A stretch of 64,000 bases of DNA from Blautia sp. (GTDB lineage: Bacteria > Bacillota > Clostridia > Lachnospirales > Lachnospiraceae), in the NCBI GenBank assembly GCA_017515325.1, contig JAFWGA010000049.1:1-64000 (forward strand). Direction: 5' to 3'. Both the position numbers and the translations under genes were made by a program. The notes under the pieces were generated by a model, which did no database searches, was not told the origin of the DNA, and saw only the letters and a list, made by a program, of their open reading frames with translations. This document shows, piece after piece, positions 43,021 through 51,780 of the stretch. The stretch's first letter is position 1. Each line of letters opens with the position of its first letter.

Positions 43021-44399
43021 TGGAAGAGGATCGTGTGAGAGACTGTGTTTTATACTTCAAAGGGAATACCGGCTTTGACAGAACCATGAAGGCCTTGTGG
43101 GAAAAATGGCGTTCTTATGGGCGGCTGGCAGGGGAGATATCCCTGCCGGATCCTGTGGAGGAGGAAATAAAAGCACTGGAAGGCTTCTTTGGGGAATCGG
43201 TCTGCAAAAAAGGAAAGCTGCGGTTCCAGGCAAGGGCATTTGAGCAGGCCCTGGAGAATACGCGGTTTCAGCAGCTTTCGCTCAAAGAGATTCTGGAGGA
43301 ATATTTTGGGCGGCCATTGTTTTCGAAAAAGGAAGAGGAGACAGAGCTTCAGGCCAGGAAAGAGGCATTTTTTTGCAGACTCAGGGAAACAGCGATAAGG
43401 CGGAATCCGCAGATGAAGAAGGAAAGCCTGCAATGTATTGCTTCAGCGGACACGGGAAATGAAAAGGAAGCGCTGCAAAGCGGTTCTGCCGGTCTGCGCT
43501 GGCTGGAGGCACTTTCTTCTCAAAAGCTGTGGCAGCTTTGCCAGATCGTGGGAAACGAAGATGCCTGTCTGGAATTGGTTTTGAAGATAGAAGATGCTTT
43601 ATACAGGCTGGAAAAGCTGGATCCGAAAAAGGGAGTGCGGCTGGCTGTCCTGGCAATGGAGTGTACAGGTGATCCTCATGGATTCGACAGGGGAACAACA
43701 GCCGGCAATCTGCTTTTGGGAGCATTGCCGGTGCTGCTTCCGAAAAACGGACACAGAATTGAGCTGAGTCCGCGAATGGATGCAGAGGATGCTTTGGAGC
43801 GTTATATCCGATGTGGGATTCGTCCGGATGATTTGTCCAGCTTTACCATCCTGTACCGGATTCTGTTGAAGGATGAGCAGGGGATTGTCCCGGCCTATGA
43901 GGCGATGGCAGCCAGGAGAGAACCTGTTCTGGTGAGTCTTTTGAATATGAGGAATATACGGTCTGCGATTCCTCTGAACAGAAATGTTTATGTTGTGGAG
44001 AACCAGATGATCTTTTCCCAGCTTTGCGAGGATTGTCCGGAGGCTTCCCTGATCTGTACCTCGGGACAGGTGCGGACAGCTTCCTTAATGCTCCTGGATT
44101 TGTTGTGCAGGGAGGATGTGACCATTTTTTACAGTGGGGATCTTGACCCGGAAGGCATTTGTATTGCGGACCGTTTAATTCTCCGGGGAAAGGATAAGAT
44201 CAGACCATGGCATATGACAGTCGGGGATTATGAGGAAGCTCTTTCAAATGTAGTCTTGACGGAATCACGACTGTGTAAATTGGAAAGCGTACAGTCAGAT
44301 AGCCTGAAGGAAGTAGCTGAAGCTGTTAAAAGCAAAGGAATGGCCGGTTACCAGGAAAGTCTGCTGAAGAAAATGACAGAGGAAATCAGAACAGGATAG
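43020..44399 (+). CDS. jetD: Wadjet type II nuclease JetD (TIGR02679/DUF2399)
   Basis: 459 residues when started at ATG 43020, inside the jetC stop; the open frame upstream to 42891 lies in jetC and is not used. The C-terminal toprim-like domain has its acidic residues: VVENQM (Glu 327) and YSGDLDPEG (Asp 374 and Asp 376), preceded by ICTSGQVRTASLMLLDLLCR. This nuclease cuts the plasmid once the SMC motor has finished. The N-terminal half carries a WRSYGRLAGEISLP pattern. All key residues are intact, so the system is probably active. It ends the operon; an ADP-ribosylglycohydrolase gene starts 86 bases on. Confidence 0.88.
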   Translation: MEEDRVRDCVLYFKGNTGFDRTMKALWEKWRSYGRLAGEISLPDPVEEEIKALEGFFGESVCKKGKLRFQARAFEQALENTRFQQLSLKEILEEYFGRPLFSKKEEETELQARKEAFFCRLRETAIRRNPQMKKESLQCIASADTGNEKEALQSGSAGLRWLEALSSQKLWQLCQIVGNEDACLELVLKIEDALYRLEKLDPKKGVRLAVLAMECTGDPHGFDRGTTAGNLLLGALPVLLPKNGHRIELSPRMDAEDALERYIRCGIRPDDLSSFTILYRILLKDEQGIVPAYEAMAARREPVLVSLLNMRNIRSAIPLNRNVYVVENQMIFSQLCEDCPEASLICTSGQVRTASLMLLDLLCREDVTIFYSGDLDPEGICIADRLILRGKDKIRPWHMTVGDYEEALSNVVLTESRLCKLESVQSDSLKEVAEAVKSKGMAGYQESLLKKMTEEIRTG

Positions 44400-44485
44400 T
44401 AAAGAACGGTCAGAAAGTATTCGTATCCTGGCAGCAGGGCAAGAGAGAAAGCTCTACGGGATTTATCGATGCAGGAGGTGACGGC

Positions 44486-45718
44486 ATGGATATGGAAGCG
44501 TTCCTGAAAAGGCAGGAAGAATATAAACGCCATACAAGAGAAGCTGATAAAGAGAGAGCCGAAGAACGAAAGGCATCAAGGAGACCATATCTCGACAAAA
44601 TAAGAGGCGGATTAGTCGGAGGCGCGATCGGAGATGCGCTCGGTTATCCTGTTGAATTCATGTCCTGGAAGGAAATCCGGAAGAGATATGGGACAGAAGG
44701 TATTCAGAAATACGAGCCTGATTTTGAAAGTGGCGAAGCTTTGTTTTCTGACGATACACAGATGAGCCTGTTTACGGCAAACGGGATCCTGCTTGGAGAG
44801 ACCCATGGCCATCTGAAGGGCATTCAGGGACCGATTTCCGGCTATGTCCATATCGCCTATAAGGAATGGTTAAGGACGCAGGAGTGGGGCTCCGATCCTG
44901 AACAGGAGCATCATTGCTGGCTGTATGAGATTCCTGATCTTCACTGTGGCCGCGCGCCGGGGACAACATGCCTTTCGGCGCTTCGCACAGGGAAAATGGG
45001 AAGCACGGATGCTCCATTAAATCACAGCAAAGGCTGCGGAGGCGTCATGAGAGTCGCTCCGCTCGCGCTGCATTATAAACCTGAGTCGGCTGCTGATCAG
45101 GGTCACCTGGACAGGGACGGCGCTGAGATTGCCGCTATTACGCACGGCCATCCCCTGGGATTCCTTCCCGCTGCCATCCTAACTCACATCATCAGCATCG
45201 GAGTGTACGGCGATGGAAAACTGTCGCTGAGAGAAGCTGTTGATGAAGCATGGACTGCTGTCAGGAGGATGTTCGCGGACACAGTACTTGCCGCAGATCT
45301 GAGTGTCATGGAAGGTCTGATCACCAAAGCGGAAGAACTGGCTGTTACAGAAGGATCAGATGAGGAGCACATCAGAGCTATCGGCGATGGCTGGACGGGA
45401 GATGAAGCACTTGCCATCGCCGTCTATTGCAGCCTGCGGTATCCGGATAATTTCGGCAAAGCCGTCATTGCAGCGGTTAATCACAGTGGTGACAGCGATT
45501 CCACAGGAGCTGTTACAGGAAATATTCTCGGTTCCTGGCTGGGATATGAAGCCATCGAAGAGAAATGGAAGTCGAAGCTGGAGATGAAAGGTCTCCTTCT
45601 GGAGATGGCAGACGATCTCTGCTACGGATGCCAGATGTATGACGGAGAAGACTATGTGGATGAGAACTGGGTCAGGAAGTACTGTGAGGGACATGCAGGA
45701 TGGCCTACAGTGAATTGA
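44486..45718 (+). CDS. ADP-ribosylglycohydrolase family protein
   Basis: 410 residues. Metal-binding motifs of the DraG/ARH family are present: GGAIGDALGYPVEFM, FSDDTQMSLFTANG, SKGCGGVMRVAPLAL, ITHGHPLGFLPAA and VNHSGDSDSTGAVTGNILGS. It should remove ADP-ribose from proteins, nucleic acids or small molecules in a Mg-dependent way. A charged 35-residue N-terminal extension (RQEEYKRHTREADKERAEER) precedes the fold. AGGAGGTGACGGC fixes ATG 44486. It lies between a Wadjet operon and repair genes; a defence or stress role is possible but unproven. Confidence 0.9.
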   Translation: MDMEAFLKRQEEYKRHTREADKERAEERKASRRPYLDKIRGGLVGGAIGDALGYPVEFMSWKEIRKRYGTEGIQKYEPDFESGEALFSDDTQMSLFTANGILLGETHGHLKGIQGPISGYVHIAYKEWLRTQEWGSDPEQEHHCWLYEIPDLHCGRAPGTTCLSALRTGKMGSTDAPLNHSKGCGGVMRVAPLALHYKPESAADQGHLDRDGAEIAAITHGHPLGFLPAAILTHIISIGVYGDGKLSLREAVDEAWTAVRRMFADTVLAADLSVMEGLITKAEELAVTEGSDEEHIRAIGDGWTGDEALAIAVYCSLRYPDNFGKAVIAAVNHSGDSDSTGAVTGNILGSWLGYEAIEEKWKSKLEMKGLLLEMADDLCYGCQMYDGEDYVDENWVRKYCEGHAGWPTVN

Positions 45719-45800
45719 TTAAAAACTTCAACCGAATCAGGGATTACCTTCGCTCATTCTATGAATTCAGCATATGCTGCAGTGGCTGGAGGAGAAAACC

Positions 45801-46589
45801 ATGAGTCAGATGTATGTAACAGGCGATACCCATGGACCAACAAAGATTGGTATGTTCAGCGTTGATGGTGTAATTCCTCGTTTTAGCACAAAGAATTTCC
45901 CGGAACAAAATGAAATGGATAAAACCGATATAGTGTTTATCCTGGGGGATTTTGGTTGCGTCTGGCAGGCACAGGAATCAAATGAAGAAAAGTATGCCCT
46001 CGACTGGCTTGACAAAAAACCATTTACGACATGTTTTATCGACGGGAACCATGAAAACCATGCCAGGCTGAACAGCTATCCCGTAGAAGAATGGAATGGA
46101 GGGAAAGTCCATAAGATCAGGCCTTCGGTCATCCATCTTATGCGTGGGCAGGCTTTCCATATGGATGACGTCAGGATTTTCACCTTCGGCGGGGCACGCA
46201 GCCATGATATTTCAGATGGAATCCTGGATCCGGTAAAAGATGCTAAGAAGATCAGGCAATGGCAGAAATCGGGCATGAAATACTTTCGTGTAAACGGTGT
46301 GAGCTGGTGGCCTGAAGAGATGCCATCCCAAGATGAAATGGACGAAGGCATTCAGAGCCTTGAGAAGGAAAACTGGAAGGTTGATTTTGTCATGACCCAT
46401 GACGGTACTTCTTCTGTTAAGGCGTTTGTTTCCCATGGTGCAGTTAAGCCTGATGAACTCAACGTATACTTAGAGGAAATCAAACAGAAGCTGTATTATA
46501 AAAAATGGTTTTTCGGTCATCTTCATGAAAACAGAAATCTGCCGGATAACCAGATATTACTCTATGAACAGATCATACGGATTCATTAA
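45801..46589 (+). CDS. Calcineurin-like metallophosphoesterase
   Basis: 262 residues from ATG 45801 (GGAGGAGAAAACC). Metal-binding motifs: YVTGDTHGPTK (DxH), FILGDFGCVW (GDxG), FIDGNHENHARL (GNHE) and the late FFGHLHENRN (GHxH). It probably cleaves phosphodiesters or phosphate esters in the cytoplasm. It follows the ADP-ribosylglycohydrolase on the same strand. The substrate is unknown; RNA repair, nucleotide signalling and protein phosphate removal are all possible. Confidence 0.85.
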   Translation: MSQMYVTGDTHGPTKIGMFSVDGVIPRFSTKNFPEQNEMDKTDIVFILGDFGCVWQAQESNEEKYALDWLDKKPFTTCFIDGNHENHARLNSYPVEEWNGGKVHKIRPSVIHLMRGQAFHMDDVRIFTFGGARSHDISDGILDPVKDAKKIRQWQKSGMKYFRVNGVSWWPEEMPSQDEMDEGIQSLEKENWKVDFVMTHDGTSSVKAFVSHGAVKPDELNVYLEEIKQKLYYKKWFFGHLHENRNLPDNQILLYEQIIRIH

Positions 46590-46662
46590 TCCTGCCAATG
46601 GCCGGGTTTTATCCTGTCCCTGGCAGGGTACGAAAATGTTATAATACTGAAGGTTTCCGGAA

Positions 46663-48159
46663 ATGTTTTTAGCGATAGATTTAAAGTCTTTTTATGCATC
46701 CACGGAATGCCGCGAACAGAAACTCGATCCCCTGACAACCAACCTTGTTGTGGCTGACGTTTCCAGAACGGAGAAGACCATCTGCCTTGCCGTGTCTCCT
46801 TCCCTGAAATCCTATGGCATCTCCGGACGCGCGAGGCTCTTTGAAGTCGTGCAGAAGATAGACCAGGTCAACCGTGAACGGAAAGCCAGGCTGCTGAAAT
46901 CCGGCATAAGCGATTTTTCCGGGGAATCGAATAATATCCTGGAACTGAATGCCGACCCCACTCTCAAAGTTTCCTTTATCGCGGCGACCCCGCGGATGTC
47001 TCTGTACATGGAATACAGCACCCGGATATACCAGGTTTACCTGCGTTATATCGCGCCGGAGGACATCCATGTCTACTCGATTGATGAGGTTATGATCGAC
47101 GCTACCAACTACCTGAAAACATACGGCATTACCGCACATGAGCTGGCTCTGAAGATGATGAAGGAGGTATTCCGGGAGACCGGGATCACAGCGACCGCCG
47201 GGATCGGCTCAAACCTATATCTGGCCAAAATCGCGATGGATATCATGGCAAAGCACGCGCAGCCGGATGAAGACGGTGTGCGGATCGCCGAGCTGGATGA
47301 AATGATGTACCGACGCCAGTTATGGGACCACAGGCCGTTGTCTGATTTCTGGCGCGTGGGAAACGGATACGCGAAGAAACTGGAGGCGGCCGGGATGAAC
47401 ACAATGGGTGACGTGGCCCGTTGCAGCATCCGGAATGAGGATATTCTCTACGGCATGTTTGGCGTCAATGCGGAATTGCTGATTGACCATGCATGGGGCT
47501 GGGAACCATGTACTATGGATCTGATCAAATCCTATGAGCCGGAAGACCGGTCCTTCTCCTCCGGACAGGTACTGATGAGCCCTTACCCATGGGATAAAGC
47601 CCGGATCATCGTCCATGAGATGGCTGATGCGGTCGCCCTTGACCTTGTGGGGAAGCGGATGGTAACGGACCAGGTGGTGCTGACGGTCTGCTATGAGAAT
47701 CTGGATGGGCAGACAGATGCCTCTGGCAGCAAAATCAGGTACAGGGGTGAAGTGACAGTTGACCGTTATGGAAAAAGGACGCCAAAGCATGCCCATGGGA
47801 CGCATAACATCGGGAAGTATACGTCATCCGGGAAACTTCTCACAAAGGCAGCGTTGGAGATTTATGACAGGACGGTAGACCGTTCGCTCCTGGTGCGGAG
47901 GATATATGTCGTCGTCAATCATGTTGTCCCTGAAGAAAAGGCAAATGCCGAGCCTGTTTATGAACAGATGAACCTGTTCACGGATTATGCCGCCAGGGAG
48001 AAGGAGGAGCAGGCACTGGAAAAGGAACACCAGATGCAGGAGGCTATGCTGAAGATAAAAGACAGGTTCGGAAAGAACGCAATTCTGAAAGGGGTGAATT
48101 TTCTGGAGGGTGCGACCGGACGGGAAAGAAACAGGCAAGTGGGGGGACATCGGAAATGA
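46663..48159 (+). CDS. Y-family DNA polymerase (UmuC/DinB-like)
   Basis: 498 residues. Polymerase motifs: FLAIDLKSFYASTEC (first catalytic Asp), DIHVYSIDEVMIDATNYLK (the acidic SIDE motif), TATAGIGSNLYLAKIAMD and the HhH-like LEAAGMNTMGDVAR. The C-terminal part lacks a clear beta-clamp motif but ends in QVGGHRK. It replicates past damaged bases with low fidelity. The gene overlaps a YolD-like gene by four bases, the arrangement common on plasmids and integrative elements of Firmicutes, where these pairs serve as error-prone repair modules. A TATAAT-type element lies at 46640-46645. Confidence 0.9.
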   Translation: MFLAIDLKSFYASTECREQKLDPLTTNLVVADVSRTEKTICLAVSPSLKSYGISGRARLFEVVQKIDQVNRERKARLLKSGISDFSGESNNILELNADPTLKVSFIAATPRMSLYMEYSTRIYQVYLRYIAPEDIHVYSIDEVMIDATNYLKTYGITAHELALKMMKEVFRETGITATAGIGSNLYLAKIAMDIMAKHAQPDEDGVRIAELDEMMYRRQLWDHRPLSDFWRVGNGYAKKLEAAGMNTMGDVARCSIRNEDILYGMFGVNAELLIDHAWGWEPCTMDLIKSYEPEDRSFSSGQVLMSPYPWDKARIIVHEMADAVALDLVGKRMVTDQVVLTVCYENLDGQTDASGSKIRYRGEVTVDRYGKRTPKHAHGTHNIGKYTSSGKLLTKAALEIYDRTVDRSLLVRRIYVVVNHVVPEEKANAEPVYEQMNLFTDYAAREKEEQALEKEHQMQEAMLKIKDRFGKNAILKGVNFLEGATGRERNRQVGGHRK

Positions 48160-48569
48160 AGAACCATACAGAAAAATGGCCATATGAGGATATCGTGGAC
48201 CTTCCGCACCATGTTTCAAAGAAGCATCCGCAGATGCCGATGATAAAGCGCGCGGCCCAGTTTGCCCCGTTTGCAGCCCTGACCGGATATGAGGATGCCG
48301 TGGAAGAGACGGCTCGGCTGACAGAGGAAAAAGTGGAGCTGGAAGACAGCGCCGCGGACGAGTTGAATCGAAAGATCCATGAAGCGGTCCGTTCAGGAGG
48401 CAGGGTCACGATCACTTATTTCGTCCCGGACAAAAAGAAATCGGGAGGGGCATACGTCAAGGCGGCCGGCCGGATCAAAAAGGCAGAAATGGGCAGGATT
48501 GTGATGGGCGATGGTCTTTCGATCCTGGCAGGGAGCATAAGGGAGATAGAAGCAGCGGATTCTGAGTAG
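48156..48569 (+). CDS. YolD-like protein
   Basis: 137 residues. The YolD-like pattern is clear: KKHPQMPMIKRAAQFAPFAA near the N terminus and GGRVTITYFVPDKKKSGGAY in the middle, ending SILAGSIREIEA. In Bacillus, YolD is encoded with the UmuC-like YqjW/UvrX and is thought to act as an UmuD-like partner. Here the start codon overlaps the polymerase stop (ATGA), so both should be produced together. Confidence 0.85.
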   Translation: MKNHTEKWPYEDIVDLPHHVSKKHPQMPMIKRAAQFAPFAALTGYEDAVEETARLTEEKVELEDSAADELNRKIHEAVRSGGRVTITYFVPDKKKSGGAYVKAAGRIKKAEMGRIVMGDGLSILAGSIREIEAADSE

Positions 48570-48639
48570 CAGGCGGCTGGACAGAACGCGTCCTGCTGTA
48601 TTTTCGAAACCGTCAATCGTGAGGAAACGGAGGCTGAAA

Positions 48640-49311
48640 ATGACTCTATATGACCAGCTGATGGAAGTGAAAGACAATACATACCGGGAGTTTCAGGCAA
48701 AACTGGTTCCAAACATCCCGCCGGAGGCAATCCTGGGCGTCAGAACACCTGAGATGAGGAGAATTGCCAGGAAAGTCTTCGATAGTCCGGACCGGGAAGC
48801 CTTCCTGCATGATCTGCCGCACCGATACTATGAGGAGAATCTGATCCATTTCTTTGTGATTTCGATGATCCGGGATTTTGGTGAGTGTATTCGGAATGTG
48901 GAAGAATTCCTGCCCTATGTCGATTGCTGGCCGGTATCGGATCAGGCGACCCCGAAATCATTTAAGAAAAACCATCAGAAGCTTCTGCCCTACATTAAAA
49001 AATGGATTGCATCGGAGCATGTGTATACGGCCAGATTCGGAATCCGTATGCTGATGAACGAGTTTCTGGGTGAGGATTTTCAGGAAGAATACCCGGAGCT
49101 TGTCGCCGATAAAAAAAGTGACGACTATTATCTGAAGATGATGGCTGCCTGGTATTTTGCTACGGCACTGGCGAAGAGGTATGAAGAGACTGTTCCGTAC
49201 TTCGAGAAACGCAGACTGGACGAATGGGTACACAAAAAAGCCATCCAGAAGGCTGTAGAAAGCTATCGGGTCACTGATGCGCACAAGGAATATCTGAAGA
49301 CCCTAAGATAG
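48640..49311 (+). CDS. DNA alkylation repair protein (AlkD-like)
   Basis: 223 residues from ATG 48640, preceded by GGAGGCTGAAA (the GTG at 48619 overlaps that site). All-helical HEAT-repeat protein: ILGVRTPEMRRIARKVF, YYEENLIHFFVISMIRDFGE, FLPYVDCWPVSDQATPK and a tail MMAAWYFATALAKRYEETVP. AlkD glycosylases remove positively charged alkylated bases. The conserved Trp/Asp of the active cleft (PYVDCWPVSDQ) is there. It lies 70 bases after the YolD-like gene and may belong to the same repair group. Confidence 0.85.
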   Translation: MTLYDQLMEVKDNTYREFQAKLVPNIPPEAILGVRTPEMRRIARKVFDSPDREAFLHDLPHRYYEENLIHFFVISMIRDFGECIRNVEEFLPYVDCWPVSDQATPKSFKKNHQKLLPYIKKWIASEHVYTARFGIRMLMNEFLGEDFQEEYPELVADKKSDDYYLKMMAAWYFATALAKRYEETVPYFEKRRLDEWVHKKAIQKAVESYRVTDAHKEYLKTLR

Positions 49312-49461
49312 CGATTTATCTTTAACCGCGGCATAAAGATAAAGCGCTTCTCGCTCCGGAAAAGCTTCCCCACTTACGTGCAGGCACCTTGTGGGGAACG
49401 GCTTTTTCCGATTTTTGTCAGGCTGTACTCCACCCTGGTGGGAATGCCATCATACCTGCCT
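49312..49461. repeat. Hairpin-rich spacer with a diverged R1-like element
   Basis: AAGCTTCCCCACTTACGTGC (from about 49362) pairs through CCCCAC/GTGGGG, then GAACGGCTTTTTCCG; order and ending recall R1 at 113-186. Placed between convergent genes (AlkD-like plus, PNPOx-like minus), it probably works as a terminator. Confidence 0.4.
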
Positions 49462-49863
49462 TCAGACATCAAACTCCTCTTTCAGATCCATCATGCCGCG
49501 AATCTCAGCGTGACCGTTTTCCAGACAGAAGAGACCCATCTCCCAGCCGTTCTTGTCATACAGCGCCATGATTTGGGGCATAATCTCACGCACCTTGGCA
49601 AGGAGCGCTTCATCTTTCACGATCTTCACTGTGCCATCATAGCGAAGGAATTCATTGCCGTTCATAGCCAGCACTTCCACCTTGGGATTGGCGGTCAGCT
49701 GCCTGAACACATTTTTGAAGGTACCGCAGCCGAAGTATAACACATCGTCTACCAGCATCTGGAAACCGAAGGGACGGCCTTTGGGCTGATCGCCATCTGT
49801 GGTCAGGAAATAGAAGGTTTTGGCCTTGTTCAGGAATTCGTGGACTTTTGCAGCATTGCTCAT
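49462..49863 (-). CDS. Pyridoxamine 5'-phosphate oxidase-like flavin-binding protein
   Basis: 133 residues, the size of short split-barrel flavoproteins. Motifs: TFYFLTTDGDQPKGRPFGFQ, YFGCGTFKNVFRQLTANPKV, VLAMNGNEFLRYDGTVKI. These bind FMN or F420-like cofactors and often reduce small molecules or bind haem; true vitamin B6 activity is unlikely at this length. The ribosome site (AAGGAGGAAAACAGCG) is strong. Monocistronic. Confidence 0.85.
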   Translation of the reverse strand: MSNAAKVHEFLNKAKTFYFLTTDGDQPKGRPFGFQMLVDDVLYFGCGTFKNVFRQLTANPKVEVLAMNGNEFLRYDGTVKIVKDEALLAKVREIMPQIMALYDKNGWEMGLFCLENGHAEIRGMMDLKEEFDV

Positions 49864-50430
49864 CGCTGTTTTCCTCCTTGAAATGTAAGGTGTTTTTTTG
49901 AAGCGGTTATAGGCAACGACAAAGTAAAGGCTACTTCGCCGTTGCCTATAAAAATTATACGATCATACTGAAGGCTTGACAAGTACGAGTTTCGTGATAC
50001 CTGGTCTGGATTTCATTCTATTGTAGGAGACTGAGTCGGACGAGGTTCGTTCCCAGGAGCTGGGATGGCATCTGATCCAATCCGGCGACACAGAACAAGT
50101 CGCCGAACTGATAGCCATGGAAGAATGGAATGAGCCTCTTAAAAAAGCCATGGCTCGGGATTTGGCGGAGAATGTTGCAGAGGATGGAGGAATCTGGCTT
50201 CGTATTTTTTAGTAGATATTTTCATTCTCCCTCGTATATATCTATGCATGTGAGCTTGATGAAAAAACACAGACAGGTACGGGATGTGATAACAGAGAAT
50301 TACAGCATATGATTCAGGATGTACTATCATAGCTGCGATGTCCGCGTAAACAAGAGTGCTTTTTTGTTTATACTCCGTTCTTTCGCATTCTGAAGGGACA
50401 ATCTGAATTTGAAGAAAGGATATTCTTATC
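49864..50430. other. 567-base intergenic stretch with a palindrome and a gene scrap
   Basis: It holds palindrome P3 (49908-49952) and, on the plus strand at about 50027-50212, a 61-codon open scrap (RSQELGWHLIQSGDTEQVAE, then EEWNEPLKKAMARDLAENVA) with no start or ribosome site at its beginning; the family was not recognised. The last 40 bases have AAAGGA before the next gene. No RNA gene seen. Confidence 0.4.
49908..49952. repeat. Palindrome P3
   Basis: Arms TTATAGGCAACG and CGTTGCCTATAA with an imperfect inner stem (ACAAAGTA/TACTTCGC). Shares CAACGACAAA with P1 (32836) and P2 (32942). It is upstream of the pyridoxamine-oxidase-like gene, so here it is not at a gene end. Confidence 0.65.
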
Positions 50431-51624
50431 ATGAAGAAAATGAAGGCATTATTAATCACTATGACAGCCGGAATGATGATCTTTGCAGCTTCAGCTGTGA
50501 ACGCGGCTACTTTCACAACACCGGACGGCACTCTTTCCATCGAAACACCCTCGGATGCCTGGACGCAGAAGAGCGATGCCTGGTTTGCGATAACAGATGG
50601 AAATAACAACATTAGCATTGATCACCTGAGCAGAGGGGAAATGTTTCCGGCTGCAGAGCTTGCATCGGATCGGGTTCCGGCGACATGCCAAATGACTATC
50701 TCGACTAAGAACGAGGTGTTTTTGATCACAGGAGCAGCTTCGTCGCAGGAGAGCTTACAGTCAGTAGTCAATACGGTAGGTTCTGTCAAGATCCTGAAAT
50801 ATGATACGAAAACAGCCGTTCAGGATCAAAGTGCTGCGAAACCAGCCGCTCAGGGCCAAAGTGCCGCGATACCGGCTCCTCAGGATCAAAGCGCCGCGAA
50901 ACCGGCCGCCCAGGAAGTTCAGCCTAAGGCAGTGGCACCAGAAACAAATACCGCACAAGAGCAGGAAACAAAGCAATCAGCAGAGACAGACGACAGACGT
51001 GCTATGACTGTCTATCAGGAGGACGGTACTGCTGTTACGATTTATTTTGACGAAGAAAACGAAAGCTGGACAGACAGCCAGGGAATGATTTATCTTCCTA
51101 TGGCAGGAGCCCTTGTCTATCAGCCGGATACGGATACCTACTGGCATGGAAATCCTTCTTATTGGGATCAGTACAGTGCATCTGATATGGATTATGATAG
51201 TTTCGCAAAGAGCGCATATGGCATGGATACGGATTCTGAAACTGATACAAATACCGATGCCGGTACGTATTACGGTACGGATTCTATGACAGTGTATCGT
51301 GAGGATGGCAGCTGGATGAATATTTTCTATGATCCTTCCAGCGATTCCTGGACGGATAGCCACGGAAATGTTTATTATCCCATGGCTGGTTCCATGGTGT
51401 ATGAGCCAAGCAGCGACAGCTACTGGAGCGGAGATCAGTCCTACTGGGATCTGTATGATGAATCAGATATGGACTATGATTCCTTTGCACAGCACACCTA
51501 TGGAGACAACGAATACGTTGATGACGATCCTGGCTACTACGATCAGAACAATTATGAATACGTCGATGACGATGGCTATGTCAATGATATTGACGATGGC
51601 TATGTAAATGATATTGAGTGGTAA
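50431..51624 (+). CDS. Secreted protein with two aromatic/acidic repeats
   Basis: 397 residues. Signal peptide MKKMKALLITMTAGMMIFAA, cleaved near VNA. An N-terminal globular part (about 28-125) is followed by an Ala/Pro/Gln linker with near-repeats of KPAAQGQSAA and IPAPQDQSAA (about 130-185), then two copies of an 80-90-residue module: MTVYQEDGTAVTIYFDEENE / MTVYREDGSWMNIFYDPSSD, each with SWTDS, YYPMAG or YLPMAG, SYWD and SDMDYDSFA. The C terminus is a Tyr/Asp-rich tail (YVDDDGYVNDIDDGYVND). The family was not recognised. It is probably extracellular, and the acidic repeats could bind calcium or cell-wall polymers. Strong terminator follows. Confidence 0.75.
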   Translation: MKKMKALLITMTAGMMIFAASAVNAATFTTPDGTLSIETPSDAWTQKSDAWFAITDGNNNISIDHLSRGEMFPAAELASDRVPATCQMTISTKNEVFLITGAASSQESLQSVVNTVGSVKILKYDTKTAVQDQSAAKPAAQGQSAAIPAPQDQSAAKPAAQEVQPKAVAPETNTAQEQETKQSAETDDRRAMTVYQEDGTAVTIYFDEENESWTDSQGMIYLPMAGALVYQPDTDTYWHGNPSYWDQYSASDMDYDSFAKSAYGMDTDSETDTNTDAGTYYGTDSMTVYREDGSWMNIFYDPSSDSWTDSHGNVYYPMAGSMVYEPSSDSYWSGDQSYWDLYDESDMDYDSFAQHTYGDNEYVDDDPGYYDQNNYEYVDDDGYVNDIDDGYVNDIEW

Positions 51625-51630
51625 ATCATT

Positions 51631-51673
51631 AAGAGAACGCTTTCGGCAAAAAGCTGGAAGCGTTCTCTTTTGT
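51631..51673 (+). terminator. Rho-independent terminator
   Basis: AAGAGAACGCTT (51631-51642) pairs with AAGCGTTCTCTT (51658-51669), followed by a T-rich stretch. Confidence 0.85.
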
Positions 51674-51702
51674 TAATGATTTTTCTTTTTTTCAGTTTTG
51701 AA

Positions 51703-51734
51703 GACTTGCAAGTCAGATTACCCTTTGCTATACT
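51703..51734 (+). promoter_or_regulatory. Promoter of the fumarase gene with a 12-bp palindrome on the -35
   Basis: TTGCAA (51706-51711), 17-base spacer, TATACT (51729-51734). The -35 lies inside GACTTGCAAGTC (51703-51714), a perfect palindrome and likely operator half for an unknown regulator. About 47 bases separate the -10 from ATG 51781. Confidence 0.55.
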
Positions 51735-51780
51735 GAAGCCACAGCTATTTCTCATGAAACGCTAGTCTTGAAAGGAATAA

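Noticed and set aside
46630..46662. Possible LexA/DinR box before the Y-family polymerase (CGAAAATGTTA)
   Set aside because: Only one half resembles the Firmicute consensus CGAACATATGTTCG; not enough to call an SOS site.
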